Shown here: positions 10,212 to 20,466 of the stretch, piece after piece
How the letters are laid out: each line of letters begins with the position of its first letter
How positions within the stretch are numbered: position 1 is the first letter of the stretch
NCBI RefSeq assembly: GCF_019457595.1
Contig: NZ_CP080419.1
Location: 1,798,001 to 1,862,000 of the forward strand
Length of the DNA: 64,000 nucleotides
From: Shewanella psychrotolerans
Lineage (GTDB): Bacteria > Pseudomonadota > Gammaproteobacteria > Enterobacterales > Shewanellaceae
Direction of reading: 5' to 3'
Position numbers and translations under genes: made by a program
Notes under the pieces: model-generated
Told to the model about the DNA's origin: nothing
The model's database searches: none
What the model saw: the letters and a program-made list of their open reading frames with translations, nothing else

Positions 10212-11501
10212 TTATCTAAGTATCTTACTGCGATTGAGTGCGATCAGTTTATCTAAAATATGTTCACCATCCATACGAATACCGTTGTGCTCATATTCTG
10301 AGGTGAGCCAGTATTTGAGATTGTTTATCTGCGCTGCGGTTTCTAGGCTATAACTCATCTCGACAAACATATCTTCACTGTAAATTGCGGCAGCGACAGG
10401 CACTTGATTTTTAATTAATTTATCTATGTCGTATAGCATAGGCCAGTCAGCTTTTTCTGCGATAAGATGAGCGGCATGTTTTAGTGGTTTTAAGTTGGTA
10501 AATTGCTCAAAAAACCAGGGGTAGACCATTTCGCCTGTAAACAAGAAGGGCTTATGTTGGTCATAATTAAACTCATCGTATTGGTGACGTACTCTTTGCG
10601 CTGCCCATTGAGAAGCATTTTGTTGGCAATAGATACTTTCGTGCAGCAGGGCAAAAATAGGATTGGTATTAAAGTCCAACAGTTGGCAGAAGTGGGCTAA
10701 GAACAAGGGATTGACCTGCATGCCTTGTTCGGTATCAATTAAGGCTTGTTCAAGCAGATAGTAAACCGATTCAGGTCCCTGTTCCATTCCGATATTGATG
10801 CCAAGCAGTTGCAGCATTTCGACGGTCAGCCGCTCACCAGTGGCGATCCGCACTTCGTTGTCAGTAATATAGCGTGCAAGTTGTTTAACCAGTTGCTGCG
10901 CATCGGGGAAACGGCTAAAGAAATCTTGGTTCTTAGCCAATACCCGTTTATAGGTGGCTTGGTACACTTCATCTGCTGGGCGAGTGAGTGATGGAATACC
11001 ACCAGTGATATAGGCTTCTTCTACGCCTTGAGGTGCATCGTTCAGATATTTTAGTACGCAAAAACCACCAAAGCTTTGTCCTAGAATGCTCCACTTACTA
11101 CCGCCGGTGAATTGCTGACGAATCACTTCAGCGTCTTTAATAATGTTATCGGCTCGAAAATGACTTAAATATTCAGCCTGTTCTGAAGGGGCCAAATGAT
11201 TGAGTGATAGAAAGTTAATCGGTGAAGAAAGTCCCGTGCCACGCTGATCGAGAAGTAGAACGCGAAACTCTTGTAAGGCGCGCTTTATCCAGCCACTATT
11301 TGCTGCGGGTCTAACTGCGCCAAACCCCGGTCCCCCTTGGAAGAAGACTAAATAGGGGAGAGTGCTATTGACATGTTCTGGTGACACCAACTCACGAACA
11401 AAGACGGTTATTTTTTTTCCTTCGGGAAGTGAGTGGTCTAAAGGCAGCACAAAGTGGTGTTTAATGGCGTGAATGCCAGAGAGGGTCAGGGTGTTGGTCA
11501 T
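10212..11501 (-). CDS. alpha/beta hydrolase, proline iminopeptidase-like (peptidase S33 family)
   Basis: Predicted cytoplasmic aminopeptidase or hydrolase of 429 residues. The oxyanion-hole motif GGPGFG lies at about residues 56-61 and LLLDQRGTGLSSP near 83-94. The nucleophile elbow GQSFGG puts Ser at about residue 143. These are the hallmarks of S33 prolyl aminopeptidases; a cap domain fills the middle. I placed the start at ATG 11501, preceded by AAAAAGG at good spacing, rather than 21 codons upstream. Substrate preference (N-terminal proline or another residue) is not proven. Confidence 0.85.
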   Translation of the reverse strand: MTNTLTLSGIHAIKHHFVLPLDHSLPEGKKITVFVRELVSPEHVNSTLPYLVFFQGGPGFGAVRPAANSGWIKRALQEFRVLLLDQRGTGLSSPINFLSLNHLAPSEQAEYLSHFRADNIIKDAEVIRQQFTGGSKWSILGQSFGGFCVLKYLNDAPQGVEEAYITGGIPSLTRPADEVYQATYKRVLAKNQDFFSRFPDAQQLVKQLARYITDNEVRIATGERLTVEMLQLLGINIGMEQGPESVYYLLEQALIDTEQGMQVNPLFLAHFCQLLDFNTNPIFALLHESIYCQQNASQWAAQRVRHQYDEFNYDQHKPFLFTGEMVYPWFFEQFTNLKPLKHAAHLIAEKADWPMLYDIDKLIKNQVPVAAAIYSEDMFVEMSYSLETAAQINNLKYWLTSEYEHNGIRMDGEHILDKLIALNRSKILR

Positions 11502-11676
11502 TTTAAACCTTTTTGAGTTGGTTTTTATTCTTTGGGTGGCTTGCTTTTGCCTGATTGTATACAAAAAGTATTGGTCAAGATAGGTTATCCTAGATCAATC
11601 TTTTTGTAAGAGTTGTTAGTGAAATGACTCCGCTTATCGTAACCTATGGGCAGCCTGTAAAAACTGGAAGTAGAAG

Positions 11677-12321
11677 ATGAAATATCAAATTGTGCCTGTC
11701 ACGCCTTTTCAGCAAAACTGCAGTATTATTTGGTGTGAGAAGACTAAGCTTGCGGCCGTTGTTGATCCTGGAGGCGATATCCAACGTATCCAACAGCAGC
11801 TTGAGAATCAAGGATTAACGATTGAGAAAATTCTGTTAACTCACGGCCATATCGATCATGTGGGTGGGGCGAAATTACTGAGTGACGCCGCTAATGTTCC
11901 TATTGTTGGGCCTCATAAAGACGATGAGTTTTGGTTGAGCTCTTTGGCTGAACAGAGTAAACATTTTGGTTTTTTACCTGTCGAGCCCTTTACACCAGAT
12001 CAGTATTTGCAAGCCGGTGACATTGTCACAGTGGGAGAGCAGAGTCTTCAAGTATTGCATTGTCCGGGTCATACACCTGGCCATATCGTTTTCTACAGTG
12101 AAAATGAGAAATTGGCGTGGGTGGGTGATGTGATATTTAAGGGATCGATTGGGCGAACTGACTTTCCTCAGTCTAGCCATAAAGATTTAATTGCTTCTAT
12201 CACTCAGGTCCTTTGGCCGCTTGGTCGTGACGTCAGTTTTATTCCTGGACATGGACCCATTTCGAGTTTTGGTATTGAGCGTGAGCAGAATCCGTTTGTC
12301 GCCGATCAATTATTTAGTTAG
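11677..12321 (+). CDS. gloC: MBL-fold hydrolase, type II hydroxyacylglutathione hydrolase GloC (YcbL)
   Basis: Metallo-beta-lactamase fold enzyme expected to hydrolyse S-lactoylglutathione in methylglyoxal detoxification. It is 214 residues, one shorter than E. coli YcbL, and its first 35 residues (YQIVPVTPFQQNCSIIWCE) match that protein closely. The metal motif HGHIDH lies at residues 56-61, with later ligands in HCPGHTPGH, WVGDVIF and IPGHG. It lacks the C-terminal substrate domain of GloB. Transcribed alone, divergent from the S33-type hydrolase. Confidence 0.9.
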   Translation: MKYQIVPVTPFQQNCSIIWCEKTKLAAVVDPGGDIQRIQQQLENQGLTIEKILLTHGHIDHVGGAKLLSDAANVPIVGPHKDDEFWLSSLAEQSKHFGFLPVEPFTPDQYLQAGDIVTVGEQSLQVLHCPGHTPGHIVFYSENEKLAWVGDVIFKGSIGRTDFPQSSHKDLIASITQVLWPLGRDVSFIPGHGPISSFGIEREQNPFVADQLFS

Positions 12322-12348
12322 TTTTAACGGCTAAATTACCACAAATTT

Positions 12349-12370
12349 AGCGCGTCGAGTTGGACGCGCT
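12349..12370. other. GC-rich hairpin after gloC
   Basis: AGCGCGTC / GACGCGCT, perfect eight-base stem with a six-base loop. T-rich sequence follows only after about 16 bases, so it is only a possible terminator. Confidence 0.45.
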
Positions 12371-12436
12371 ATCTGCCCTAATTCATTTTTTCCTGTTAAT
12401 TTGACATCTTTTGCAACGTATTAATGTTGTTTTCCT

Positions 12437-12452
12437 TAGCAAAATTTTGCTA
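12437..12452. promoter_or_regulatory. perfect 16-base palindrome upstream of xdhC
   Basis: TAGCAAAATTTTGCTA, 41 bases before the xdhC-family start codon. Symmetry and position suggest an operator for the molybdenum hydroxylase operon. No cognate regulator is encoded nearby and the motif was not recognised. Confidence 0.4.
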
Positions 12453-12493
12453 CGTTAGGTATCTAACATCAGTTAAATATAAGACACACGGAT

Positions 12494-13531
12494 ATGTCTC
12501 ATCACATAGAAGATCTCCTCTCTGGTTGGTTGGCGGCACCCGATGATGAATGGGTTCTAGCGGTGATCACCGATGTAAAAGGCTCTGCCTATCGTAAAGT
12601 GGGCGCCATGATGCTGATTAATTCGATGGGCAAGAGTATTGGCTTAGTGAGCGGTGGTTGCTTAGAGGCCGATTTAAGGCGACATGGACAAAAGGCATTA
12701 CAGACAGGGAAGGCGATAGCGCTATGTTATGATGCTAGCGACGAATCTGATGCCAGTTATCAACTTGGTTGTGGTGGTATTGTGCAGCTTATGTTGGTTC
12801 CACTATGCAAAGAAAATCATTATCTGCATTTTGCTGAACTAAGTGAAGCATTAGTGCAATCAACTCACTGTTTTTATCAGCTGAGTCTTTGCACGCAAAG
12901 CGCGCCTCAACAAGCCATTCAAAGTGCCGTATTTCGTGATCAGTTCGACGTTGATAAAACGTTAAGTAACCTGCGTTTGAGTGACTTTACCACTGCAGGA
13001 ATTCATCAAACTGATTGCCCGTCTTTAGTTATTCCCCTTAGAAGTCGATATCGTATTGCCATATTTGGTGGCGGATTGGATGCGCAGCCCGTAAGCCGAA
13101 TAGCTCTAGAACTCGGTTGGCAAGTGAATGTCGTGGATGAACGCACGAGTTATGCCCGCGCCCATGATTTTGTTGGCGCAAAGGTGTTTAAACAGCCTTT
13201 AGAGAGTCTAGATGATGATTTCTGGCAGGGGGTGGATGCGGCTATTATTATGCAGCACAACCTTAAACTGGATGCCAAAGCACTCTCTTTGATACAAAAA
13301 AATGGCTGCGATATTGCCTATTTAGCGTTATTGGGCCCTGGTCATCGACGTGACAAAGTGTTGGGGTTGGCTCAGGTACAGCTCTCCGATATAAAGTTAT
13401 TTTTTTCGGCTCCAGCAGGGCTTGCTTTGGGCGGTGAACTGCCACAGTCTGTTGCGTTAAGTATTTTGTCTGAGTGCCACGGCGTACTTCATGGGGCTAA
13501 GCTGGGCGCACTCAAAGAGGTAATGAAGTGA
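12494..13531 (+). CDS. XdhC/CoxI family molybdenum hydroxylase maturation protein
   Basis: 345-residue chaperone-type protein expected to bind molybdenum cofactor and help sulfurate and insert it into the molybdenum hydroxylase encoded downstream. The N-terminal XdhC domain contains VKGSAYRKVGAMMLI and the signature GLVSGGCLEADL. The LGCGGIVQLM motif lies near residue 91. A C-terminal Rossmann-like domain begins at about residue 188 with RIAIFGGGLDAQPVSRI. It overlaps the next gene by four bases (ATGA-type coupling). Specificity for the local enzyme is inferred from context. Confidence 0.9.
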   Translation: MSHHIEDLLSGWLAAPDDEWVLAVITDVKGSAYRKVGAMMLINSMGKSIGLVSGGCLEADLRRHGQKALQTGKAIALCYDASDESDASYQLGCGGIVQLMLVPLCKENHYLHFAELSEALVQSTHCFYQLSLCTQSAPQQAIQSAVFRDQFDVDKTLSNLRLSDFTTAGIHQTDCPSLVIPLRSRYRIAIFGGGLDAQPVSRIALELGWQVNVVDERTSYARAHDFVGAKVFKQPLESLDDDFWQGVDAAIIMQHNLKLDAKALSLIQKNGCDIAYLALLGPGHRRDKVLGLAQVQLSDIKLFFSAPAGLALGGELPQSVALSILSECHGVLHGAKLGALKEVMK

Positions 13532-14199
13532 ATAAGCCTAAGGTTAACATCATAGCGTTATTGGCTGCTGGTGAGAGCCGACGTTTTGGTGATGCAAAGT
13601 TGGCTCAGCGGCTCGATGGAGCAAGCTTTTATGCTGGGGACAAATTTGATGCTGCACTACAGTTTGATTCTTGCAATGAACCGACCTTAATCGGCGCGGT
13701 TTACGCTCGCTTACGCGTTGTTGCGGAGCGAGTCGGTGCGCATTTAGTTGTCGTCGTTGGTGGTCATCTAGAAAAGGTCTCTTCATGTTTGCCTGCTAAC
13801 GCAGAATTTATTATTAATCCCGATTGGCAACAAGGGATAAGCAGTTCCATCGGCGCTGCGGCCAAGTTTGCTCAGACCGAGCAGGCATCATCGTTAATGA
13901 TCGCGCTAGGGGATCAGTTGGCGTTAACAGTGGATGATTATCTCAACCTATATTTAGCGAGAAAGCAGATCGATACACGGGTCTGTGCTTATTATGGGCA
14001 CACTTTAGCTGTGCCTGCTATATTCCATCGAGACGATTTTGATCACTTATTAAGTTTATCGGGGGATAGGGGCGCCAAGCCTTTACTCAAGCAACGTTAT
14101 CAAGAAGGCAAACTTATCGCAGCGTTTATGCCTCGAGGTGCGGTCGATATTGATACCCCTGAAGAGCTTAAGCATTTTTTAGACGGTGACGAGATTTAA
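13528..14199 (+). CDS. MobA/MocA-like molybdenum cofactor nucleotidyltransferase
   Basis: NTP-transferase-fold protein of 223 residues. The N-terminal nucleotide motif [18 protein letters not shown] lies at about residues 10-27, and the metal-site segment [14 protein letters not shown] resembles the GDMP motif of MobA/MocA. Such enzymes attach CMP or GMP to molybdopterin for xanthine-dehydrogenase-type enzymes. Start and stop are coupled to the xdhC-like gene. About 25 extra residues after the lysine of the signature are unusual. Choice of CTP or GTP cannot be read here. Confidence 0.85.
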   Translation: MNKPKVNIIALLAAGESRRFGDAKLAQRLDGASFYAGDKFDAALQFDSCNEPTLIGAVYARLRVVAERVGAHLVVVVGGHLEKVSSCLPANAEFIINPDWQQGISSSIGAAAKFAQTEQASSLMIALGDQLALTVDDYLNLYLARKQIDTRVCAYYGHTLAVPAIFHRDDFDHLLSLSGDRGAKPLLKQRYQEGKLIAAFMPRGAVDIDTPEELKHFLDGDEI

Positions 14200-14267
14200 A
14201 ACTGAGTGCAGCACTCATTAATCTATTTACTATCCCTGTCGTTGTAAGGGTTATCAAGGAGAACAAG

Positions 14268-14768
14268 ATGTCCGACAACAAACTAGGACTGAAGATTAAC
14301 GGCAAAGATTACAGTTTGGATGCCGATCCCAATATGCCCGTACTCTGGGCGATACGAGATATTGTTGGATTAACGGGAACCAAGTTTGGTTGTGGCGCTG
14401 GCTTATGCGGCGCTTGTACCATCCACATTGATGGCGAGCCAGCAAGGGCGTGCTTAACCAGCTTGAAGCAGGTTCAGGGTAAACAGGTCACCACCATTGA
14501 AGGGTTAGTACAAGATGATCTAAAGCAGGCATGGCAACAACATAACGTGCCGCAATGTGGTTATTGTCAGGCTGGCCAATTAATGTCAGCTGCGGCCTTG
14601 TTAACCAAATACCCTCAGCCTACTGAGGCGCAGATAGATGATGCCATGGTGGGTAATATCTGTCGTTGCGGCACTTATACTCGCATAAAATCGGCGATCC
14701 AGAGCGTCTCGGGTCAAACGGCTAGCACTATTACTAACACGCTTATTGAGCAGGAGGTTGAAGCATGA
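14268..14768 (+). CDS. (2Fe-2S) subunit of an isoquinoline 1-oxidoreductase-like molybdenum hydroxylase
   Basis: 166-residue iron-sulfur subunit. The plant-type [2Fe-2S] cluster ligands are Cys42, 47, 50 and 62 ([16 protein letters not shown]); the second cluster ligands are Cys97, 100, 132 and 134 (QCGYC and NICRCG). It passes electrons from the molybdenum centre to an external acceptor. It has no signal peptide of its own. The stop overlaps the next start by four bases. Closest in layout to IorA/aldehyde-oxidase small subunits; substrate unknown. Confidence 0.92.
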   Translation: MSDNKLGLKINGKDYSLDADPNMPVLWAIRDIVGLTGTKFGCGAGLCGACTIHIDGEPARACLTSLKQVQGKQVTTIEGLVQDDLKQAWQQHNVPQCGYCQAGQLMSAAALLTKYPQPTEAQIDDAMVGNICRCGTYTRIKSAIQSVSGQTASTITNTLIEQEVEA

Positions 14769-17005
14769 GTTCATTTACTGCTGTTCAAAATTTTAGCCGC
14801 CGAGATGTATTAAAGCTTTTTGGTGCTGCTGGCGGCGGGTTAGCGCTAGGTGCGAGTGGACTGAGCTGGAGCCCAATGGCGATAGCGCAAGATAAGGAAT
14901 CGCGTCTAAATCTGTTTGTGGCTATTGGTGAAGATAATAAGGTGTATTTAACCTGCCATCGCTCAGAGATGGGGCAGGGGATCAGAACTGGGATCCCTCA
15001 GGTGCTCGCCGATGAGCTTGGGGCGAGTTGGGATAATGTTGTTGTTATTCAGGGGTTAGCTGATAAGCGTTACGGTAGTCAAAATACCGATGGCTCTCGC
15101 AGTATTCGTCGTGGATTCGACAAGATGCGAGAGATGGGCGCAATGGCTCGCACCATGTTAGAACAAGCGGCAAGCAAGCGGCTAAATGTGCCATTGAACG
15201 AGTTAAAAACCGAAGATAACAAGGTGAGTCATTCATCATCGGGACGCAGTTTAACCTTTGGAGAACTGGCGATGGCAGCATCTAAATTGCCACTGCCAGA
15301 TGCCGCGACACTTAAACTCAAATCACCGCAAGCATTTACTCACATTGGCAAGTCTCACAAGATTGTTGATATGGACGATATCTTAACCGGAAAAGCGCTG
15401 TATGGTTATGATGTGCGCTTAGATGGGATGTTATATGCCAGTATTTCACGCCCTGCGGTATTGGGTAGCCAATTGACATCGCTTGATGATGCTGACGCGC
15501 GAAAAGTTGCTGGCGTGGTTGATGTTATTAAATTACCAGTGCCTAAAGGCGCGCCAAGTTTTCAACCCTTAGGTGGCGTTGCCGTGGTGGCCAATAATAG
15601 TTGGAGTGCGATCGAGGGGCGAAACAAGTTAATTACACAGTGGAGCACTTCAGGTAATGACACTCATGATTCTCGAGCGTATCTACAGGCGTTAACTTCT
15701 CGGGTTCAACAGCCCGGCAAGCTAGTACGTCAGCAAGGCGAGGAAAAGCAAGACTGGCCAGAAAGCGATACTATTAGCGCTGTCTATACCGTACCTTATC
15801 TTGCGCATGCAATGATGGAGCCTCCTACGGCGACTGCACGAATGACTCAAGATGGCGTTGAAATTTGGGCCTCGACTCAAACGCCTCAAAGTGCTCAGCA
15901 AACAGTGGCTGCAGCGCTTGGGTTAAAAGAGGAGCAAGTGATCGTTCATGTCACGTTGCTTGGCGGCGGATTTGGACGTAAATCAAAACCTGATTTTTGC
16001 GTTGAGGCGGCGTTACTGGCTAAACACACAGGTAAACCGGTTAAGGTGAGTTGGAGCCGAGAAGATGAGCTGCAAAATGGTTACCTACATGCGATTAGTG
16101 CCCAGTATTTTAAAGCCAAAGTGAGTGCGTCAGCGGTTGAGGCGATATTGCAGCGTACTGGCTTTCCCAGTATTAGCTCAACCTTTAACACTGCCGCTGA
16201 TGAACCGAGTGCTTCGGAGCTCGATTTAGGGTTTGTCGATGTGCCTTTAGCAGTTAAAAGTTTGCGTTGTGAATCGGTTAAGGCAAGCGCACATACACGA
16301 ATTGGCTGGATGCGATCCGTGTGTAATATTCAACATGGTTTCGGGATTGGCTGTTTTGTTGATGAACTAGCTCAAAAGCGTCAGCTGCCTACGCTGCAGA
16401 TGTGGCGAGAGTTATTAGGCGAAGATAGACAAGAGACATTTGCGGATCAAGGCTTTAAATATGGCAATTATGGCGAAGATTTGACTCGTCATCCTGTCGA
16501 TGTCGCTCGCTTTAAAGGTGTGATCGCAGCGATAGAGGAGGCGATGTTAAAACAACCTAAGCCGAAAAAAGGGCAGGGCTGGGGCTTTGCCGTTCATCGT
16601 AGTTTTACTGCATTTGTGGCAACCGCTACCTTGGTCGAAGTCAAAGATAAACAGCTGAAAGTGCTTAAGTCGATAATTGCAATTGATGCAGGCACCTTGG
16701 TTAACCCTGATCGGGTCAGATCGCAGCTAGAAGGTGGGGTGATGTTCGGCTTAAGCATTGCATTAATGGGTGAGATCAGTTTTAAGGATGGACGCGTTGA
16801 GCAATCAAACTTCCACGATTATCCGTTACTGCGTATGTCACAATGTCCCGACATTGAAACCTTGATTGTAACTTCAGATGCCGTGCCTGCTGGTGTGGGT
16901 GAACCAGGCGTTCCGCCTATTGCGCCCAGTGTAGTCAATGCCATTTTTGCGGCCACAGGGCAGCGAATAAGAGATCTACCGATCAATAAATTACTGTCGG
17001 TTTAA
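14765..17005 (+). CDS. molybdopterin-binding subunit of an isoquinoline 1-oxidoreductase-like hydroxylase, Tat-exported
   Basis: 746-residue catalytic subunit of the xanthine dehydrogenase family. A twin-arginine signal ([20 protein letters not shown]) opens the protein, with a likely cleavage site after AIAQ near residue 42, so the complex is probably periplasmic and the small subunit co-exported. Conserved motifs include [20 protein letters not shown], the [14 protein letters not shown] loop and the C-terminal [13 protein letters not shown], whose Glu is the expected catalytic base. No FAD subunit is encoded, as in IorAB-type enzymes that use cytochromes. Substrate is not known; the operon order xdhC-mobA-like-iorA-iorB supports maturation by the upstream products. 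Confidence 0.9.
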   Translation: MSSFTAVQNFSRRDVLKLFGAAGGGLALGASGLSWSPMAIAQDKESRLNLFVAIGEDNKVYLTCHRSEMGQGIRTGIPQVLADELGASWDNVVVIQGLADKRYGSQNTDGSRSIRRGFDKMREMGAMARTMLEQAASKRLNVPLNELKTEDNKVSHSSSGRSLTFGELAMAASKLPLPDAATLKLKSPQAFTHIGKSHKIVDMDDILTGKALYGYDVRLDGMLYASISRPAVLGSQLTSLDDADARKVAGVVDVIKLPVPKGAPSFQPLGGVAVVANNSWSAIEGRNKLITQWSTSGNDTHDSRAYLQALTSRVQQPGKLVRQQGEEKQDWPESDTISAVYTVPYLAHAMMEPPTATARMTQDGVEIWASTQTPQSAQQTVAAALGLKEEQVIVHVTLLGGGFGRKSKPDFCVEAALLAKHTGKPVKVSWSREDELQNGYLHAISAQYFKAKVSASAVEAILQRTGFPSISSTFNTAADEPSASELDLGFVDVPLAVKSLRCESVKASAHTRIGWMRSVCNIQHGFGIGCFVDELAQKRQLPTLQMWRELLGEDRQETFADQGFKYGNYGEDLTRHPVDVARFKGVIAAIEEAMLKQPKPKKGQGWGFAVHRSFTAFVATATLVEVKDKQLKVLKSIIAIDAGTLVNPDRVRSQLEGGVMFGLSIALMGEISFKDGRVEQSNFHDYPLLRMSQCPDIETLIVTSDAVPAGVGEPGVPPIAPSVVNAIFAATGQRIRDLPINKLLSV

Positions 17006-17035
17006 GACCCGCTATCCATTTCATTGCAGATTAAG

Positions 17036-17066
17036 CCAGTAAGAAAGCCTCTCTCTTGCTGGTTTT
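17036..17066 (+). terminator. terminator of the molybdenum hydroxylase operon
   Basis: CCAGTAAGA pairs with TCTTGCTGG (one G-U pair) around a nine-base loop, followed by TTTT. Confidence 0.75.
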
Positions 17067-17218
17067 ATCATCACTTTTGCGTATCTTTACTACAAATCTC
17101 CCATTTTGGTTACTCTAATAACATTTAATCTGGATTATTTGGGCTAGGTCCTATTTTTGTTTATCGTTTTGAAGTAATTTAACCAAAAATAATATTCCAA
17201 TGTCATGAGGGGTCATAC

Positions 17219-17710
17219 ATGGAAAATCGTTGGCAAGTCGCTATTGCGGCCGGCTTACTTGCTGCTTTTTGGGCGGGAGTTGCCGATACATTTCATTTAG
17301 TCACTTGGATAGGCTTTCTCGCCTGCAGTACCTATTTCGCACAACCTAAAGTCGGCTTTCAAGGTGTGATGATGAGTTGGTTTACCAATTTATCGGGTGT
17401 GTTTTGGGCTTGGGTGGTTATTTCTGGTAGCAGTTTTTTCGAAACGCCAATCGTTGGTTATCTTCTGACGGGAATTGTTACTAGCTTAATGTGTTTGCAA
17501 GCTAGCTATCACAAACTATCCTTTATTCCAGGAGCTTTTATTGGTTGTTGTATCACTTTTGCTATGGGTGGTGATATCGCTAATATCTTGCCGCCGCTGA
17601 TTTTAGGTGCCTTGTTGGGTTATAGCATGACACTACTGACTGAGCAGTTGGTATCATTTACCCTTAAAACCTTACCCGCTATTAAGTTGCGTTTAGTCAG
17701 ACAGCAATAG
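17219..17710 (+). CDS. DUF1097 family membrane protein
   Basis: 163-residue inner-membrane protein with five or six hydrophobic segments spanning nearly its whole length (about 6-24, 27-43, 50-72, 76-96, 98-115, 120-140). The pattern of the first 60 residues (WIGFLACSTYFAQPKVGFQG) matches DUF1097 proteins such as E. coli YcdZ; function unknown. Encoded alone, between the molybdenum operon terminator and a chemoreceptor gene. ATG at 17219 is preceded by GAGGGG. Confidence 0.8.
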   Translation: MENRWQVAIAAGLLAAFWAGVADTFHLVTWIGFLACSTYFAQPKVGFQGVMMSWFTNLSGVFWAWVVISGSSFFETPIVGYLLTGIVTSLMCLQASYHKLSFIPGAFIGCCITFAMGGDIANILPPLILGALLGYSMTLLTEQLVSFTLKTLPAIKLRLVRQQ

Positions 17711-17784
17711 TGCTGTTTGTATTATTTGGGCCTAAGGTACTTTACTGGTCTTCGCTAATTTAGTCTGAGAATAAGTGAGTTTTC

Positions 17785-19233
17785 ATGAAAGCTATCGAAT
17801 TTAGAAAGATAGATGCACTGATGATAAAGCTGAGCCTTAATGGTAAGTTCTGGGTTATCTGCACTATGGTTAGTGTGATCACCTTACTTGTCGCATTGAT
17901 GAACCTCAATCAGTTAACTGAGTATACAAATGCAGGCTCACTCGCTCGAGCTCAGGCCAGTGTTGACGCTTATGCTCGTGTGGCTCAGCAGCAAAAACTT
18001 GAAGGGCAAGCGCTGAGTCAATTTGCTATGCAATATGGACTTCAAATTGCGACTCGAGCCGAAGTGGGGCGTAAAGGGGATTATGTCACCGTTAGCGCGC
18101 CTATTGCCGGACAATATCTGCAATACCGCGTTGATGTAACGCCTTGGGAAACAGACGTTAAAAGTGACGGCTGGTGGATGTTTTGGATAGCGTTATCCGC
18201 TTTATATCCGCTGTATCAACTCAGCTATTGGATCTCCACGTCTCTTGGTGGTGGGTTGTGGGATATGTATATTGCAATTAAGCGTTTAGCTGATGGCGAT
18301 CTTTCATTTAGATTGAATTTTTTCGGTACAGATGATTTTAGTTTAATCGCCAGAGAGATTGATCGTAGTGCCGACAATATGAGTGAAATGGTCACCGCGA
18401 TTGGTCATAATGCGGCGACGCTAGCTAAGGCTTCTGACGAGTTTAATCAACAAGCCCAGCAAAGTGATGAGTTGGCGCAATTCCAACATCAATTTCTTGA
18501 TACGGTTGCCGTTGCGATGGATCAGATGACCGCAGCGATAGAAGAAGTCTCTCATAATGCGGCGAATACGTCTGATCACACAAAACAAAATTCAGCCGCA
18601 GCCGCTGACAGTAAGCTACGAATCTCAGATGCAGTGAGTCGAATTGGTCAACTTACTGGACAGATCGATGCCGCATCGAGCGCGGTTCACACACTATCAG
18701 GTAATGCTACCGAGATTGGAGCCGTTGTAACAACGATTAATGGTATTTCAGAACAGACAAATCTACTGGCATTAAATGCCGCGATTGAAGCGGCTCGTGC
18801 GGGTGAACAAGGGCGTGGTTTTGCTGTTGTTGCTGATGAGGTCCGAACCTTAGCGGGACGTACCCAACAAGCAACAGTAGAGATCCAATCGATGATCGAA
18901 GGGTTGCAAACCGGTTCAGGTGAATTATCGACTATCACCCATGAAATTGTTAAACAAGCGGAGTTAGGGAGAAGTGCGATTGAGACTGTCGGTAGTGATA
19001 TCGACCAGATGGCAGATTCAATCAATCATGTGTTTGATATGAGCTCACAGATCGCAGCGTCAGCTGAAGAGCAGAGTGTATCGGCAAGAGACATCGCGAT
19101 GCAGTTAAATGATATCCGAGATCAGTCGCAGACGATTAAACAGACGGCGGAACATTCAGTAGTGCTGGCTGCAGAACTTAAGCAATCTTCGCAAGCGCTT
19201 GAGGGCATCTTAGGACAATACAGTTTGAGTTAA
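17785..19233 (+). CDS. methyl-accepting chemotaxis protein with short periplasmic loop
   Basis: 482-residue chemoreceptor. A membrane helix lies at about 25-45, then a periplasmic region of only about 85 residues, a second helix near 130-150, HAMP to about 205, then the cytoplasmic signalling coiled coil. The conserved tip [20 protein letters not shown] lies near residues 322-341. The periplasmic part is too short for a Cache domain and was not recognised, so the signal is unknown. A bidirectional terminator separates it from convergent xthA. Confidence 0.92.
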   Translation: MKAIEFRKIDALMIKLSLNGKFWVICTMVSVITLLVALMNLNQLTEYTNAGSLARAQASVDAYARVAQQQKLEGQALSQFAMQYGLQIATRAEVGRKGDYVTVSAPIAGQYLQYRVDVTPWETDVKSDGWWMFWIALSALYPLYQLSYWISTSLGGGLWDMYIAIKRLADGDLSFRLNFFGTDDFSLIAREIDRSADNMSEMVTAIGHNAATLAKASDEFNQQAQQSDELAQFQHQFLDTVAVAMDQMTAAIEEVSHNAANTSDHTKQNSAAAADSKLRISDAVSRIGQLTGQIDAASSAVHTLSGNATEIGAVVTTINGISEQTNLLALNAAIEAARAGEQGRGFAVVADEVRTLAGRTQQATVEIQSMIEGLQTGSGELSTITHEIVKQAELGRSAIETVGSDIDQMADSINHVFDMSSQIAASAEEQSVSARDIAMQLNDIRDQSQTIKQTAEHSVVLAAELKQSSQALEGILGQYSLS

Positions 19234-19255
19234 TCGATAGCGAATGATTGGTAAT

Positions 19256-19291
19256 AAAAAAAGGTTCAATATCAGATATTGAACCTTTTTT
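19256..19291. terminator. bidirectional terminator between the chemoreceptor and xthA
   Basis: AAGGTTCAATAT / ATATTGAACCTT stem flanked by A-run and T-run on opposite sides, serving both convergent genes. Confidence 0.92.
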
Positions 19292-19310
19292 AATGGTGAT
19301 GAAAATAGCG

Positions 19311-20117
19311 TTACTTAAACGTACTCCAGATCGGTGCATGATCGGAGGGCTTATCAATACCTCGCAGCTCATAGTCAACATCAGACTCGATTAAACGTTC
19401 GGCTAATGAGGGTGTGGCGAGTACCACATCGATGCGTAGGCCACGATTGTCATCAAAACCTTTACTGCGATAGTCAAACCATGAGTAACGCTGGGTGCGC
19501 TCAGGATGAAGCTTACGGAAAGTATCAACGAACCCCCAATTTAACAGCGTATTAAGCCATTCTCTCTCTTCTGGTTGAAAGCTGCATTTACCTGTTTTAA
19601 GCCAACGCTTGGCGTTGACTTCACCGATACCAATATCTAGGTCTACAGGCGAAATATTGATATCGCCTATAATTGCTATATCTTGGTCTGCTTGCTGATG
19701 GTCATTAAGATAGTGCATTAAGTCTTGATAAAACTTACGTTTAGCAGGGTACTTAGTTTCGTGGTTGATGTTTTCCCCTTGAGGGAAATACCCATTGATA
19801 ACCGTAAGTGGCCTTCCATTTTCTTGGGTAAAGGTGCCAATGATTATGCGGCGCTGAGCATCTTCAGCGTCGGTAGGAAACCCCTTTTGTACATTGACTG
19901 GTTCAAGCTTAGATAGCATGGCTACCCCGTAATGGGCTTTTCCGCCATGATAATGCACCTTGTAACCCATGGCTTCAACATCCGCTAAGGGAAATGCTTC
20001 ATCATGCACCTTGGTTTCTTGAAGCCCAATGATATCAGGGCTATGGCTGTCTATCAGTGCCTGTAATTGATGTAGCCTAGCTCTTAGACCGTTAATGTTG
20101 AATGAAACGATTTTCAA
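19311..20117 (-). CDS. xthA: exodeoxyribonuclease III XthA
   Basis: AP endonuclease and 3'-5' exonuclease of base-excision repair. It is 268 residues, the same size as the E. coli enzyme. The start [18 protein letters not shown] contains the conserved Asn; the metal ligand Glu is in GLQETKVHD near residue 34. [12 protein letters not shown] carries the catalytic Asp/Asn pair, and SDHAPIW near the C-terminus carries the Asp-His. It is transcribed toward the chemoreceptor gene and ends at the shared terminator. Confidence 0.97.
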   Translation of the reverse strand: MKIVSFNINGLRARLHQLQALIDSHSPDIIGLQETKVHDEAFPLADVEAMGYKVHYHGGKAHYGVAMLSKLEPVNVQKGFPTDAEDAQRRIIIGTFTQENGRPLTVINGYFPQGENINHETKYPAKRKFYQDLMHYLNDHQQADQDIAIIGDINISPVDLDIGIGEVNAKRWLKTGKCSFQPEEREWLNTLLNWGFVDTFRKLHPERTQRYSWFDYRSKGFDDNRGLRIDVVLATPSLAERLIESDVDYELRGIDKPSDHAPIWSTFK

Positions 20118-20166
20118 AGTGTTGTTCCCTTACTACTATGATAATAATGACGACTAAAATACCGCG

Positions 20167-20466
20167 TTATGGCAGTACATGCTTAAATGGTTTTACGATC
20201 ACTTTTTCGTAAACACCGGCCACAATATAAGGGTCGTTATCGGCCCATGCTTTTGCCGCTTCCAGAGAATCGAAATCAGCCACAACGAGAGAACCAGTAA
20301 ACCCAGCTTCACCTGGATTTTCATCATCGATAGCTGGATGAGGACCTGCAATTAACAAACGTCCTTCATCTGATAACGCCTGCAATCTTGCAAGATGCTC
20401 TGGGCGGGCAGCTAGACGCTTTTCTAAACTATTTTCAATATCTTGAGATGAGATCATGTACCACAT
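20167..20466 (-). CDS. yciI: YciI family protein
   Basis: 99-residue ferredoxin-like (dimeric alpha/beta barrel) protein closely similar to E. coli YciI, with the family motif [18 protein letters not shown] and [20 protein letters not shown]. The conserved His-Asp dyad suggests an unknown enzymatic or lyase role; no function is established in E. coli. Its ATG overlaps the yciB stop by one base (TAATG), so the two are translationally coupled. Confidence 0.93.
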   Translation of the reverse strand: MWYMISSQDIENSLEKRLAARPEHLARLQALSDEGRLLIAGPHPAIDDENPGEAGFTGSLVVADFDSLEAAKAWADNDPYIVAGVYEKVIVKPFKHVLP

